In this document: piece after piece, positions 1 through 5,619 of the stretch
Layout: every line of letters begins with the position of its first letter
Numbering within the stretch: the first letter of the stretch is position 1
DNA from: Alphaproteobacteria bacterium UBA6544
GTDB lineage: Bacteria; Pseudomonadota; Alphaproteobacteria; UBA8366
DNA length: 6,030 bases
NCBI GenBank assembly: GCA_002434595.1
Contig: DJKK01000274.1
Coordinates: 1 to 6,030, forward strand
Direction of reading: 5' to 3'
Made by a program: the position numbers and the translations under genes
The notes under the pieces: generated by a model
What the model saw: the letters and a program-made list of their open reading frames with translations, nothing else
Told to the model about the DNA's origin: nothing
Databases searched by the model: none

Positions 1-48
1 TCATTTCGCTTGCCCATTGGCGAGCCGACTGACAGGGTGCCCCCCGCC

Positions 49-975
49 ATGACCGCGCCTTCTCCTCACGCACAGTTCCGCCAGAATGCGGCGCGCGGCA
101 TCCTGTTCATGTGCTTGGCCATTCTCATCATGCCCGTGATGAACGGCATGGCAAAATCGCTGACCGTAGACCATCCGGTAGCTATGGTCGTCTGGGCACG
201 CTTTACCGGCCATCTGGTTGCAATGACGCTCGTTTTCTGGCCGGGGCGAGGCTGGCGACTCTTCAAAACCGCTCGCCCCGCTGTACAGCTAACGCGGTCC
301 GCCATCATGTTTCTCTCGAATGGATGCTATATCAGCGCGCTTTCCGTGGTCGCACTTGCCACCGCGTCGGCCATCATGTTTACCGCACCGTTAATGGTTA
401 CCGCCTTATCTGTGCCCTTTTTGGGCGAAAAAGTCGGCATCCGGCGCTGGACCGCGGTTGTCATCGGTTTCATTGGCGCATTGATCATTATCCGGCCGGG
501 TATGGACACGCCGGGGTTTGATGCCACAGGTGTCGGCCTCATCCTCCTCCTCGTCTCGGCCGCGTGCTTTGCGGTATACCAGATCCTGACGCGCAAACTC
601 TCGGACCGAGATTCGGCTGAAACGATGATCGTCTACATGCCGCTTACGGGTGCAATCGCGATGAGTTGTGCGATGCCCCTTTTCGGCGTTGTTCCGGAAG
701 GATGGAGCAATTGGGTGTTGTTCGTCCTGGTCGGGTTATTGGGCGGTTTCACGCAATATTTCGTTACCAAATCTCTGGAGCAGGCGCCCGCATCCATTGT
801 ATCTCCCTATCTCTATGGAGAGCTTCTCGTCGCCGCGATTGTCGGTCTCGCGATATTCGGCGATTTCCCGGATACCTGGACCTGGGTTGGCGCTGCCGTC
901 ATTGCCGCAAGCGGCATCTACATCGCCTATCGCGAGGGTGTATTGGGAAAAACACAGTCAGTCGGAACCGATTGA
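49..975 (+). CDS. EamA/DMT-family transporter (drug/metabolite exporter type)
   Basis: Inner-membrane permease of the drug/metabolite transporter superfamily, 308 residues, the usual length for a ten-helix, two-EamA-domain member. The first EamA repeat covers about residues 17-150 and ends in the family hallmark FLGEKVGIRRW followed by GFIGALIIIRPG. The second repeat covers about 160-296 and contains SLEQAPASIVSPYLYGELL and a C-terminal helix ending SGIYIAYREG. Hydrophobic segments run through almost the whole protein and there is no signal peptide. I chose ATG 49 because the protein then begins with a short polar tail before helix 1. An in-frame TTG at 10 would add 13 residues with no better ribosome site, and sequence left of the window is unseen. 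Family members export metabolites or amino acids, but substrate cannot be read from sequence. It is followed on the same strand by the dead parDE operon and has no obvious functional partner here. Confidence 0.9.
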   Translation: MTAPSPHAQFRQNAARGILFMCLAILIMPVMNGMAKSLTVDHPVAMVVWARFTGHLVAMTLVFWPGRGWRLFKTARPAVQLTRSAIMFLSNGCYISALSVVALATASAIMFTAPLMVTALSVPFLGEKVGIRRWTAVVIGFIGALIIIRPGMDTPGFDATGVGLILLLVSAACFAVYQILTRKLSDRDSAETMIVYMPLTGAIAMSCAMPLFGVVPEGWSNWVLFVLVGLLGGFTQYFVTKSLEQAPASIVSPYLYGELLVAAIVGLAIFGDFPDTWTWVGAAVIAASGIYIAYREGVLGKTQSVGTD

Positions 976-1030
976 CCGATCCCGTACAAAGCCAATCTTA
1001 TCATGCATTTGTGACATTGATTGACTTGCC

Positions 1031-1276
1031 ATGAAGAAGAACACCTGTGTCAGCATCGGCCAGCACTTCGCGTCGTTCGTTGAAGGTCAAGTCACAAAGA
1101 GCCGTTTTAGTTCTGCAGGCGACGTCGGTTCAGCAAGAACGTCGCTACTGGAAGACCACTGAAAGAGGTTGGACGCGTTGCAACACACCTTGATCGAGGG
1201 TGAAGAAAACGGTCCGACAAAGACATTCGACCTTGAAGCGATAATAAATGATCGCGCGATAACAGCGGACTTGTGA
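1031..1276 (+). pseudogene. parD: parD-like antitoxin, broken by an in-frame stop
   Basis: Reading from ATG 1031 gives MKKNTCVSIGQHFASF, then VEGQVTKSRFSSAGDVGSA, then TSLLEDH, a TGA stop at 1160-1162, then KRLDALQHTLIEGEENGP and a final TGA at 1274-1276. Without the internal stop this is an 81-residue protein that follows the ParD/CopG-like antitoxin pattern end to end with no gaps: an N-terminal ribbon-helix-helix of the form KNTSVSLGxHF...GRYxSASEVVRAGLRLLEDHE, then a helical toxin-wrapping tail with LIxGEESG. The stop replaces the glutamate codon expected after LLEDH, so a single substitution could explain it. No Shine-Dalgarno is visible before the ATG. In the family, ParD neutralises ParE and represses the operon. 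Here the product would lack the toxin-binding tail, so antitoxin function should be lost. The decayed parE follows directly. Identification is from remembered family consensus. Confidence 0.82.
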
Positions 1277-1551
1277 CCGTCATCGCGCGCGACGAAAGAC
1301 CTCAAGGAAATTTGAGACTCAACAGAAACGCTATGGCACTCCGACTTAGCGAACCAACATATCCAGAATCTGCAGCGAACGATGGGTCTGCTTGGCGAAA
1401 ATCAGGGTCTAGACGCCGATTGCAACTATATTGGCCCGGGATACCGCATTAACGTGACCGGCTCTTACGTCCTGTTCTAAAAGCGATCCGAAAACGGCGT
1501 CGCAGTCGTCCGAATCCTGCACAAAACATAGAATTCGAAACGAACCTCTAG
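1277..1551 (+). pseudogene. parE: parE-like toxin, decayed (two stops, frameshift, lost start)
   Basis: The frame continuing from parD reads SSRATKDLKEI, TGA (1313-1315), DSTETLWHSDLANQHIQNLQ, then MGLLGENQGLDADCNYI, GPGYRINVTGSYVLF, TAA (1478-1480), KRSENGVAVVRILHK. This tracks the ParE/RelE-superfamily toxin consensus almost without gaps: SxRAxxDLxxIWxxT...WGxxQAxxYIxxL...LAENPxLGRxCDxIRPGYRR..VGSHVxFYR...GIxVVRILHQRMDFERHL. The first stop sits where Trp or Tyr is expected and the second where Tyr follows VxF. Near 1527 one base is missing: shifting frame gives IEFETNL and TAG at 1549-1551, matching the MDFERHL terminus. No start codon is left at the N-terminus. ParE toxins inhibit DNA gyrase, but this copy cannot make a full protein. 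Its ancestral stop overlaps the stop of the convergent dioxygenase. Multiple independent lesions make sequencing error an unlikely explanation. Confidence 0.8.
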
Positions 1552-2396
1552 GCCGCCAGCGCACCCTCCGTCTTCGGGTCGCCCGCGATACGGGAATGCA
1601 GCATGATCCGGCGTTCTTTCATATTCCACGGACAGGCGCGATGCATGAGACAACGATTGTCCCAAAGAACGGCATCACCGGCAGTCCATTTGTGATGATA
1701 AACGCGGGGCGGTTGGCAGGCGAACTCAACCAGTTCGTCAAGCAGATCGTTTGACTCTGATTCTGACAGACCGGGAATGGCGTGCGCATGACGGCCTATG
1801 GTCAGGGTCTTACGCCCGGTTTCGGGATGTACTTTGACCAAAGGGCGCAGCGGCGCACCCTCTTGATCGAGCCCGTATCCCATATATTCGCTATCTTCGT
1901 CCTTCTGTGAGAAACCGGCCTTTAGTTGGCTGTAGATCAACGAATGGTGGGCAGACAATCCTTCAACCCGATCGCGCATTTTATCATTCATTGCTTCAAA
2001 GGCGGCCGACATGTCGGCCCAGCCCGTCTCACCGCCCTCTGACGGAACAACATCAGCACGAAAAACCGCACCTTTAGCCTGCACCGGCATGTAGGTGCTG
2101 TCGTGGTGCCACCCCATGTTGCCCTTGATGATCTTCACCATATCGTCATCACTGCCCTCGCGGATCGAACCGTCATCCCTGACGTTGGAGAGCTCGAAAA
2201 TATCGAACTCCAGTTCGCCAAACCGCTTCGTGAAGGCAATCTGGCTGTCATTGTCGAGATGCTGCCCAGGAAAGACTAACAGGCCATATTCGAGCCATAA
2301 ATTATAAAGAGATCCAAACGCGTCCTCGTTGAGGCCTGCAAGCGTGATATCCCGCACAATTGCACCAAAACTGGCGTCAAGCGGCTCTATATCCAT
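1548..2396 (-). CDS. TauD/TfdA-family Fe(II)/2-oxoglutarate-dependent dioxygenase
   Basis: Soluble cytoplasmic non-haem iron oxygenase of 282 residues, the normal length for the TauD/TfdA family. Such enzymes couple oxidative decarboxylation of 2-oxoglutarate to hydroxylation of a small substrate. The iron triad is visible: H97 and D99 in GWHHDSTY, and H252 in LWDNRCLMHR. T124 in GGETGWADM and R263 in ERRIMLH are the expected 2-oxoglutarate contacts. The N-terminus (MDIEPLDASFGAIVRDI, then GLLVFPGQ) is typical. By alignment from memory to E. coli TauD, the sulfonate-binding arginine (TauD R270) falls at H267 here, so taurine should not be assumed as substrate. The start is supported by AGGGAGG on the minus strand eight bases upstream. 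The second dioxygenase lies 406 bp upstream on the same strand and is only distantly similar, so this is probably not a recent duplication. The gene may have its own promoter in that gap. Substrate unknown. Confidence 0.93.
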   Translation of the reverse strand: MDIEPLDASFGAIVRDITLAGLNEDAFGSLYNLWLEYGLLVFPGQHLDNDSQIAFTKRFGELEFDIFELSNVRDDGSIREGSDDDMVKIIKGNMGWHHDSTYMPVQAKGAVFRADVVPSEGGETGWADMSAAFEAMNDKMRDRVEGLSAHHSLIYSQLKAGFSQKDEDSEYMGYGLDQEGAPLRPLVKVHPETGRKTLTIGRHAHAIPGLSESESNDLLDELVEFACQPPRVYHHKWTAGDAVLWDNRCLMHRACPWNMKERRIMLHSRIAGDPKTEGALAA

Positions 2397-2404
2397 TGCT
2401 TCAT

Positions 2405-2411
2405 CCTCCCT
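2405..2411 (-). promoter_or_regulatory. Shine-Dalgarno site of the 1548-2396 dioxygenase
   Basis: The minus strand reads AGGGAGG, a near-perfect match to the anti-Shine-Dalgarno, with an eight-base gap before ATG at 2396. It fixes the start codon. The same heptamer and spacing precede the TRAP substrate-binding protein gene. Confidence 0.8.
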
Positions 2412-2802
2412 AAATGTCGAGATTAACTCTAACGTAAGTCTTCAAAAGCTGGAAGCCCAACACAGCAGCGCGACCAATCATTCGAATTATTTTTCGCAAT
2501 CCGATGATGTGAAACGATCCGTTGCGAATCTTCGAAAAGACAAAGATATAAGGCTCAATAAAACGTTTCTTATTAACGCGAACGAGGAGCCGATACATGT
2601 TTAAAAATCTTAACCCGACTGCCGCTCACAATTCGAACGCAGCGGCACGCGCGTAAACGCCGCTTCAGCGGGTATGGCACCGCTGGGAGGACTAAACCAC
2701 GCGTAAAGGCCGTCGTATAGCAACGCCTTCATTACGCCTCTAAAGCTTCGCCGGAGCCGACCCTCTCCAGCGGCAATCGTTTTTTCATCTGCTCGGCACG
2801 GA
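2412..2802. other. Gap between the two dioxygenase genes, no recognisable gene
   Basis: This stretch holds no gene I can support. The part nearest the 1548-2396 gene (about 2411-2600) is clearly AT-rich, as expected of a promoter region, but I see no convincing -35/-10 pair with good spacing. The part nearest the upstream dioxygenase (about 2640-2800) is GC-rich. It contains a weak six-pair hairpin (CAGCGG ... CCGCTG near 2667-2686) without a following T-run on either strand, and a 13-base imperfect direct repeat. Minus-strand frames here give only short peptides, the longest from an ATG being about 40-60 residues and without similarity to any family I know. It could be an old pseudogene decayed beyond recognition. 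Confidence 0.5.
2650..2712. repeat. Pair of 13-bp imperfect direct repeats, 50 bp apart
   Basis: CGCGTAAACGCCG at 2650-2662 and CGCGTAAAGGCCG at 2700-2712 agree at 12 of 13 positions and are offset by exactly 50 bp. There are only two copies and they lie in a non-coding gap. They could be chance, a short duplication, or two binding sites on the same face of the helix (50 bp is close to five turns). Confidence 0.4.
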
Positions 2803-3663
2803 CTACAGCGTAGTTCCTGTACCTGCGATCGTTGTACGATGAAGGCGGCGCTTCTCCCGCTGATCGTCGAACGCCAACCCTCGGTGCAGCGCTGAGCGGT
2901 TGTCCCACAGAACCATGTCGCCAACCTCCCAATCGTGGCGATAGGTGAACTCAGGCCCCGTGCCATGGACGATCAGGCGTTCAATCAGAGCACGGCTTTC
3001 CGCAAAATTCCATCCCTCAATCTCGCGGGTATGGGAGCCGACGTAAATCGCCTTGCGTCCTGTTTCTGGATGTAGGCGGATTAGAGGATGACGTGCGGGT
3101 GGAATGGCGTCGCGCTCAGCTTTTGTGAAGGCTTGTTCCTCGACATCGCGGCGCGACCAATAGAAGTCGTGGATTGCGGTCAACCCTTCACACAGTTCTT
3201 TGGTCTCAGCGTCGAGCGCTTCATAGGCAGCCGCCATATTCGCGAATTCCGTCTGGCCGCCCTCCTCCGGTACGATGTAAGCGTGCAACATTGAAGCAGT
3301 CGCTGGCACTGCCTTGAAGGAACTGTCGGAATGCCATTTCTGATTGCCACGATTGATTGTCAGGATGGGGTGGTCATCGGTCATGATGTTCCCGTCCTTG
3401 TCCAGGTTCGTCGCCTCATAGATTTCCGGCCGTCCTTCACATTGCAATGCCGCCATGTTTATCAATTCCAACTCGCCAAGGCGCTGGCTAAAGGCAATAT
3501 GCTGGTCGTCATTAACAATTTGGCCAGGAAACACAGCAACGACATGATCCACCCATAGCCGGCGAATTTCCGACAACATATCGTCCGACTGCGGCTGCGA
3601 AAGATTGATACCGGTGATCTCGACACCGATCTTCTGTTTTATCAGCCTCGCCTCGATACCCAT
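2803..3663 (-). CDS. TfdA-like Fe(II)/2-oxoglutarate-dependent dioxygenase
   Basis: Cytoplasmic dioxygenase of 286 residues, close to the 287 of the classical 2,4-D dioxygenase TfdA. Iron ligands are H111 and D113 in KWHSDSSF and H260 in DNRSALHRG. T138 in GGQTEFANMAAAYEAL and an arginine in the KRRLHR stretch (271-276) are candidate 2-oxoglutarate contacts. The central block WHSDSSF...YIVPEEGGQTEF, the segment ERDAIPPARHPLIRLHPETGR, and YRHDWEVGDMVLWDNR follow TfdA from memory much more closely than they follow TauD. TfdA relatives of this type occur in bacteria that do not grow on 2,4-D, so the natural substrate may be another aryl- or alkyl-carboxylate; I do not assign the symbol. The start is ATG 3663 with AGGTGG four bases upstream on the minus strand. 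It is divergent from the dinB remnant and the TRAP operon. The 3' end is followed by the gene-free gap with no clear terminator. Confidence 0.92.
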   Translation of the reverse strand: MGIEARLIKQKIGVEITGINLSQPQSDDMLSEIRRLWVDHVVAVFPGQIVNDDQHIAFSQRLGELELINMAALQCEGRPEIYEATNLDKDGNIMTDDHPILTINRGNQKWHSDSSFKAVPATASMLHAYIVPEEGGQTEFANMAAAYEALDAETKELCEGLTAIHDFYWSRRDVEEQAFTKAERDAIPPARHPLIRLHPETGRKAIYVGSHTREIEGWNFAESRALIERLIVHGTGPEFTYRHDWEVGDMVLWDNRSALHRGLAFDDQREKRRLHRTTIAGTGTTL

Positions 3664-3667
3664 TTAC

Positions 3668-3673
3668 CCACCT
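3668..3673 (-). promoter_or_regulatory. Shine-Dalgarno site of the TfdA-like gene
   Basis: The minus strand reads AGGTGG shortly before the ATG at 3663. Spacing is four bases from this core, slightly short but acceptable. No better in-frame start lies further upstream. Confidence 0.6.
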
Positions 3674-3754
3674 ACTACGTTTTGAAACCTACATAAGGGC
3701 ACGGTGCAACGTTGACCGCTTGAATCAATATAGCGCGGTATCGCGGCAGATACG

Positions 3755-4264
3755 ATGATCGGCGCAGTGCATGCGAGAACCATTGCGGCGTAAAAAAATG
3801 GCTAAACGACAGTTTACATGGTGCGGTCGAGACCCTGGAGGAAAGTGCTATAAAGGTAGAGCGGGGCGGCTTCTTTGGCTCGATCTATGGCACGCTGAAT
3901 CACATACTCTGGAGTGACAGGATCTGGATTAGCCGCTTCGCCGGATCCGCTAAGCCAAACCAGCCACATTCCGCAGGATCGGTCGAAGAACGTCGAAACT
4001 GGCCCAACGTCAAGACTGCGCAGGCCGAGGTGGAACCAAGCCATCACCGACTGGGCGGTTAACCTGGACGACGCACGGCTTGCCGAAGACCTATCCTGGT
4101 TCTCCGCTGCTCTTCAGGCAAACGGCTCCAAAACGTTGCGGATGCTAGTCACTCATTTCTTCAACCATCAGCCCCATCATCGGGGACAAGTGCATATCAT
4201 GCTCACGGCAGCAGGTGGCAAGCCACAAGAGGTAGTTGTTCGACGTCAAAGGATTTTGGAATAA
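3755..4264 (+). pseudogene. DinB/YfiT-like metalloprotein, two frameshifts
   Basis: Pieces in two frames join into one near-full-length DinB-family protein. Frame A from ATG 3755 gives MIGAVHARTIAA, then a TAA caused by a missing base at about 3792 beside a run of A. Frame B from 3793 gives KKWLNDSLHGAVETLEESA, GGFFGSIYGTLNHILWSDR, WISRFAG and VEERRNWPNVKTAQAEVE. Near 4027-4040 one extra base restores frame A: AITDWAVNLDDARLAEDLSWF, LVTHFFNHQPHHRGQVH, MLTAAGGKP, stop 4262-4264. This follows the family pattern YNxWAN...RGAFFGSIHGTLNHILWGDR...LVTHFFNHQTHHRGQVHAMLT. The histidines that form the metal site (LNH and HQPHH) are kept. DinB-like proteins are four-helix-bundle enzymes, some of them thiol-dependent transferases. 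The ATG at 3914 that opens the C-terminal frame is an artefact, not a true start. The extreme C-terminus has drifted from the usual DTDLPF ending. Confidence 0.82.
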
Positions 4265-4347
4265 GCTATAACTTGACCTTTAGATATACGGCCTTACTCT
4301 TCACGACCTAAGTCGACGGAGCTTATCCTTCGGCTTTTTACGGGGGG

Positions 4348-4368
4348 TTGACCTGTGAATTAGGTCGA
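4348..4368. promoter_or_regulatory. Candidate operator: GACCT-N7-AGGTC inverted repeat
   Basis: GACCT at 4350-4354 and AGGTC at 4362-4366 form a perfect five-base inverted repeat with a seven-base centre, with an outer T/A match at 4348 and 4368. One arm overlaps a TTGACC hexamer, and the other arm shares CGACCTAA with a site 48 bp upstream in opposite orientation. Size and position fit a dimeric repressor or activator site for the TRAP operon, but no regulator gene lies in the window and such short repeats can be chance. Confidence 0.4.
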
Positions 4369-4387
4369 TGTCTTTTTTGCGTATTGC

Positions 4388-4408
4388 TCACTCTTTCGGC
4401 AAGAGTGA
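4388..4408 (+). promoter_or_regulatory. Hairpin or operator in the TRAP operon leader
   Basis: TCACTCTT (4388-4395) and AAGAGTGA (4401-4408) form a perfect eight-base stem around the five-base loop TCGGC. It ends 41 bases before the TRAP start codon. It has no T-run after it, so it is not a terminator. It could be a 5'-UTR stem affecting mRNA stability or a palindromic protein-binding site. Confidence 0.5.
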
Positions 4409-4434
4409 TGTCAACCCGCTCACGATTGATAAAC

Positions 4435-4441
4435 AGGGAGG
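4435..4441 (+). promoter_or_regulatory. Strong Shine-Dalgarno site of the TRAP binding-protein gene
   Basis: AGGGAGG lies eight bases before ATG 4450. It fixes the start, which opens directly onto a signal peptide, and suggests efficient translation, as is usual for periplasmic binding proteins. Confidence 0.85.
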
Positions 4442-4449
4442 TTTAAAGA

Positions 4450-5529
4450 ATGAAGACGCCTTTTAAATCAACGATAGCTGGCGCAGTTTTTGGCGCAAGC
4501 TTGTTAGTTGGCGGTGCCGCTAACGCCGTCGACTGGAAAATGGCCACCCCTTGGGGTGGCGGTGTACTGCTGGAAGAAATGAAGAGGTTCGCCGGTAAAG
4601 TTAAAGATGCGACTGAAGGCCGCGTGAATATTACCGTTTTCCCAGCCGGCACTTTCGGTAAAGCTCTGAAAGTCACTGACTCAGTCAAGTCCGGTGTTGC
4701 ACAAGCTGGGCATAACTGGATGGGATATGATTGGGGCATTGATAAAACGACTGTCGTTTTTGGCGGCTACGTTGGCGGCCTAAATGAGGAAGAATTCTTC
4801 CTTTGGCTTTACGAAGCGGGCGGCGCCAAACTTTGGGAACAATACCGAATGGAAAAATTCGGTGTTGTGTCTATGCCTTGTGGTATTTTCCCAGCGGAAA
4901 TCTTCTTACATTCAAAAAAGAAAGTCACAAATCTAGAAGAATACAAAGGCATCAAACAGCGTACCGCTGGAGCGTGGGCAGAAGTTGGTGGATCGTTAGG
5001 CGCCACCACTGTCATTCTTCCAGGTACGGAAGTTTACCCAGCTCTTGAACGTGGCGTCATTGACGCGACTGAGTGGAGTTCGCCGTCGATTAACGAGCCT
5101 GTCGGCTTCCATAAAATAGCAAAATACATTATTTTTCCGAGTGTTCACCAGCCAGGAGCAACTCAGGAATGCGAGTTCAACAAAAAAGCTTGGGACAGCC
5201 TCGGCGAACGAGACCAAAAGGCAATCCGGAAAACAGCAGAGCTCTCAGTTTTCCGCAGTTGGACTAATTACGCATACAAGGACCTGTTCGCCTATCGTCG
5301 GATGGAAAAAGGTGGCAATACGATGTTGCGCCTTGAGCAGTCTTTCATTGACATTGCCCAAAAGGCAGGAAACGACTGGGCGGATGGAGTTGTGAAGAAA
5401 GAGCCTAATAACAAGTGGTTCAAAAAGGCTTTGAACCATCAGCGGCAATTCCAGCATGACATGTCTGTTTATTCTAAGATGCGTTCAGCACCTGGTTCAC
5501 GGACAGCCATTGGCGAAGTCCTGAAGTAA
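4450..5529 (+). CDS. TRAP transporter substrate-binding protein (DctP family)
   Basis: Periplasmic solute receptor of a tripartite ATP-independent (sodium-driven) transporter, 359 residues. A Sec signal peptide covers residues 1-26 (KxxFKST, hydrophobic core, cleavage after GGAANA). The mature protein starts VDWKMATPWGGG. Family landmarks follow in order: FPAGTFGKALKVTDSVKSG (64-82), GIFPAEIF (145-152), YKGIKQRTAG (165-174) with R171 at the position of the conserved substrate-carboxylate-binding arginine, LGATTVILPGTEVYPALERG (183-202), and IDATEW (204-209). The ALERGxIDATEW form belongs to the subgroup that includes the 2-oxoacid binder TakP and proteins labelled mannitol/chloroaromatic TRAP (FcbT1-like), so an organic acid is the likely ligand. 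After EW the usual VGPYDD-like ligand segment is replaced by SSPSINEPVGFHK, so the exact ligand is uncertain. The small permease subunit follows after 90 bp containing a stable hairpin. Confidence 0.94.
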   Translation: MKTPFKSTIAGAVFGASLLVGGAANAVDWKMATPWGGGVLLEEMKRFAGKVKDATEGRVNITVFPAGTFGKALKVTDSVKSGVAQAGHNWMGYDWGIDKTTVVFGGYVGGLNEEEFFLWLYEAGGAKLWEQYRMEKFGVVSMPCGIFPAEIFLHSKKKVTNLEEYKGIKQRTAGAWAEVGGSLGATTVILPGTEVYPALERGVIDATEWSSPSINEPVGFHKIAKYIIFPSVHQPGATQECEFNKKAWDSLGERDQKAIRKTAELSVFRSWTNYAYKDLFAYRRMEKGGNTMLRLEQSFIDIAQKAGNDWADGVVKKEPNNKWFKKALNHQRQFQHDMSVYSKMRSAPGSRTAIGEVLK

Positions 5530-5555
5530 GCACTTAGTTACCGACGGTAATGGGA

Positions 5556-5581
5556 AGGGAGGGGCGCACACGCCCCTCCCT
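5556..5581 (+). terminator. GC-rich stem-loop between TRAP receptor and small permease genes
   Basis: GGGAGGGGCG (5557-5566), loop CACA, CGCCCCTCCC (5571-5580) is a perfect ten-pair stem, extended to eleven by A5556-T5581. It is followed by TATCTCTTAG rather than a T-run, so full intrinsic termination is doubtful. Its place just after the receptor stop suggests partial termination or protection of the upstream mRNA, giving more receptor than membrane subunits, a known pattern in binding-protein transport operons. Confidence 0.7.
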
Positions 5582-5607
5582 ATCTCTTAGAAGACGAGCT
5601 AAATTAC

Positions 5608-5614
5608 GGGGGGG
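5608..5614 (+). promoter_or_regulatory. G-rich ribosome site of the TRAP small permease gene
   Basis: A run of seven G lies five bases before ATG 5620. It is an imperfect Shine-Dalgarno (no A in the core) but is the only purine-rich block near the start, and supports ATG 5620 over the in-frame ATG at 5632. Confidence 0.5.
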
Positions 5615-5619
5615 ATCAG

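Larger units (their letters stand above)
4265..4449 (+). promoter_or_regulatory. Leader and presumed control region of the TRAP operon
   Basis: This is the 185 bp between the dinB remnant and the TRAP substrate-binding gene. TTGACC hexamers occur at 4273-4278 and 4348-4353, but neither has a good -10 box at 16-18 bases, so no promoter is assigned. The stretch holds an inverted repeat around 4358 and a hairpin at 4388-4408, listed separately. The motif CGACCTAA at 4304-4311 recurs in reverse orientation (TTAGGTCG) at 4360-4367. Confidence 0.55.

Noticed and set aside
1087..1305. Minus-strand 72-residue ORF
   Set aside because: Antisense shadow of the parD remnant, whose conceptual translation matches a family throughout.
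2410..2598. Minus-strand 62-residue ORF upstream of the dioxygenase
   Set aside because: Basic, AT-driven composition, no family resemblance, no good ribosome site, and it occupies the expected promoter region.
2329..2604. Plus-strand 91-residue ORF across the dioxygenase start
   Set aside because: Overlaps the start of a well-supported minus-strand gene and its sequence is low-complexity and unrecognisable.
2667..2686. CAGCGG/CCGCTG hairpin as terminator of the TfdA-like gene
   Set aside because: Only six pairs with an eight-base loop and no T-run on the minus strand; too weak to call.
2610..2966. Minus-strand 118-residue ORF, and the shorter peptides from minus-strand ATGs at about 2732 and 2786
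   Set aside because: The upstream part is a shadow of the TfdA-like gene; the remainder has no family similarity or ribosome site.
3914..4264. 116-residue protein starting at ATG 3914 as a stand-alone gene
   Set aside because: Only about residues 42 onward match DinB; the first part is out of frame with the true DinB coding sequence, which runs in the neighbouring frame over the same bases.
4273..4301. TTGACC as a -35 box for the TRAP operon
   Set aside because: No acceptable -10 hexamer at 16-18 bases for this copy or for the copy at 4348.
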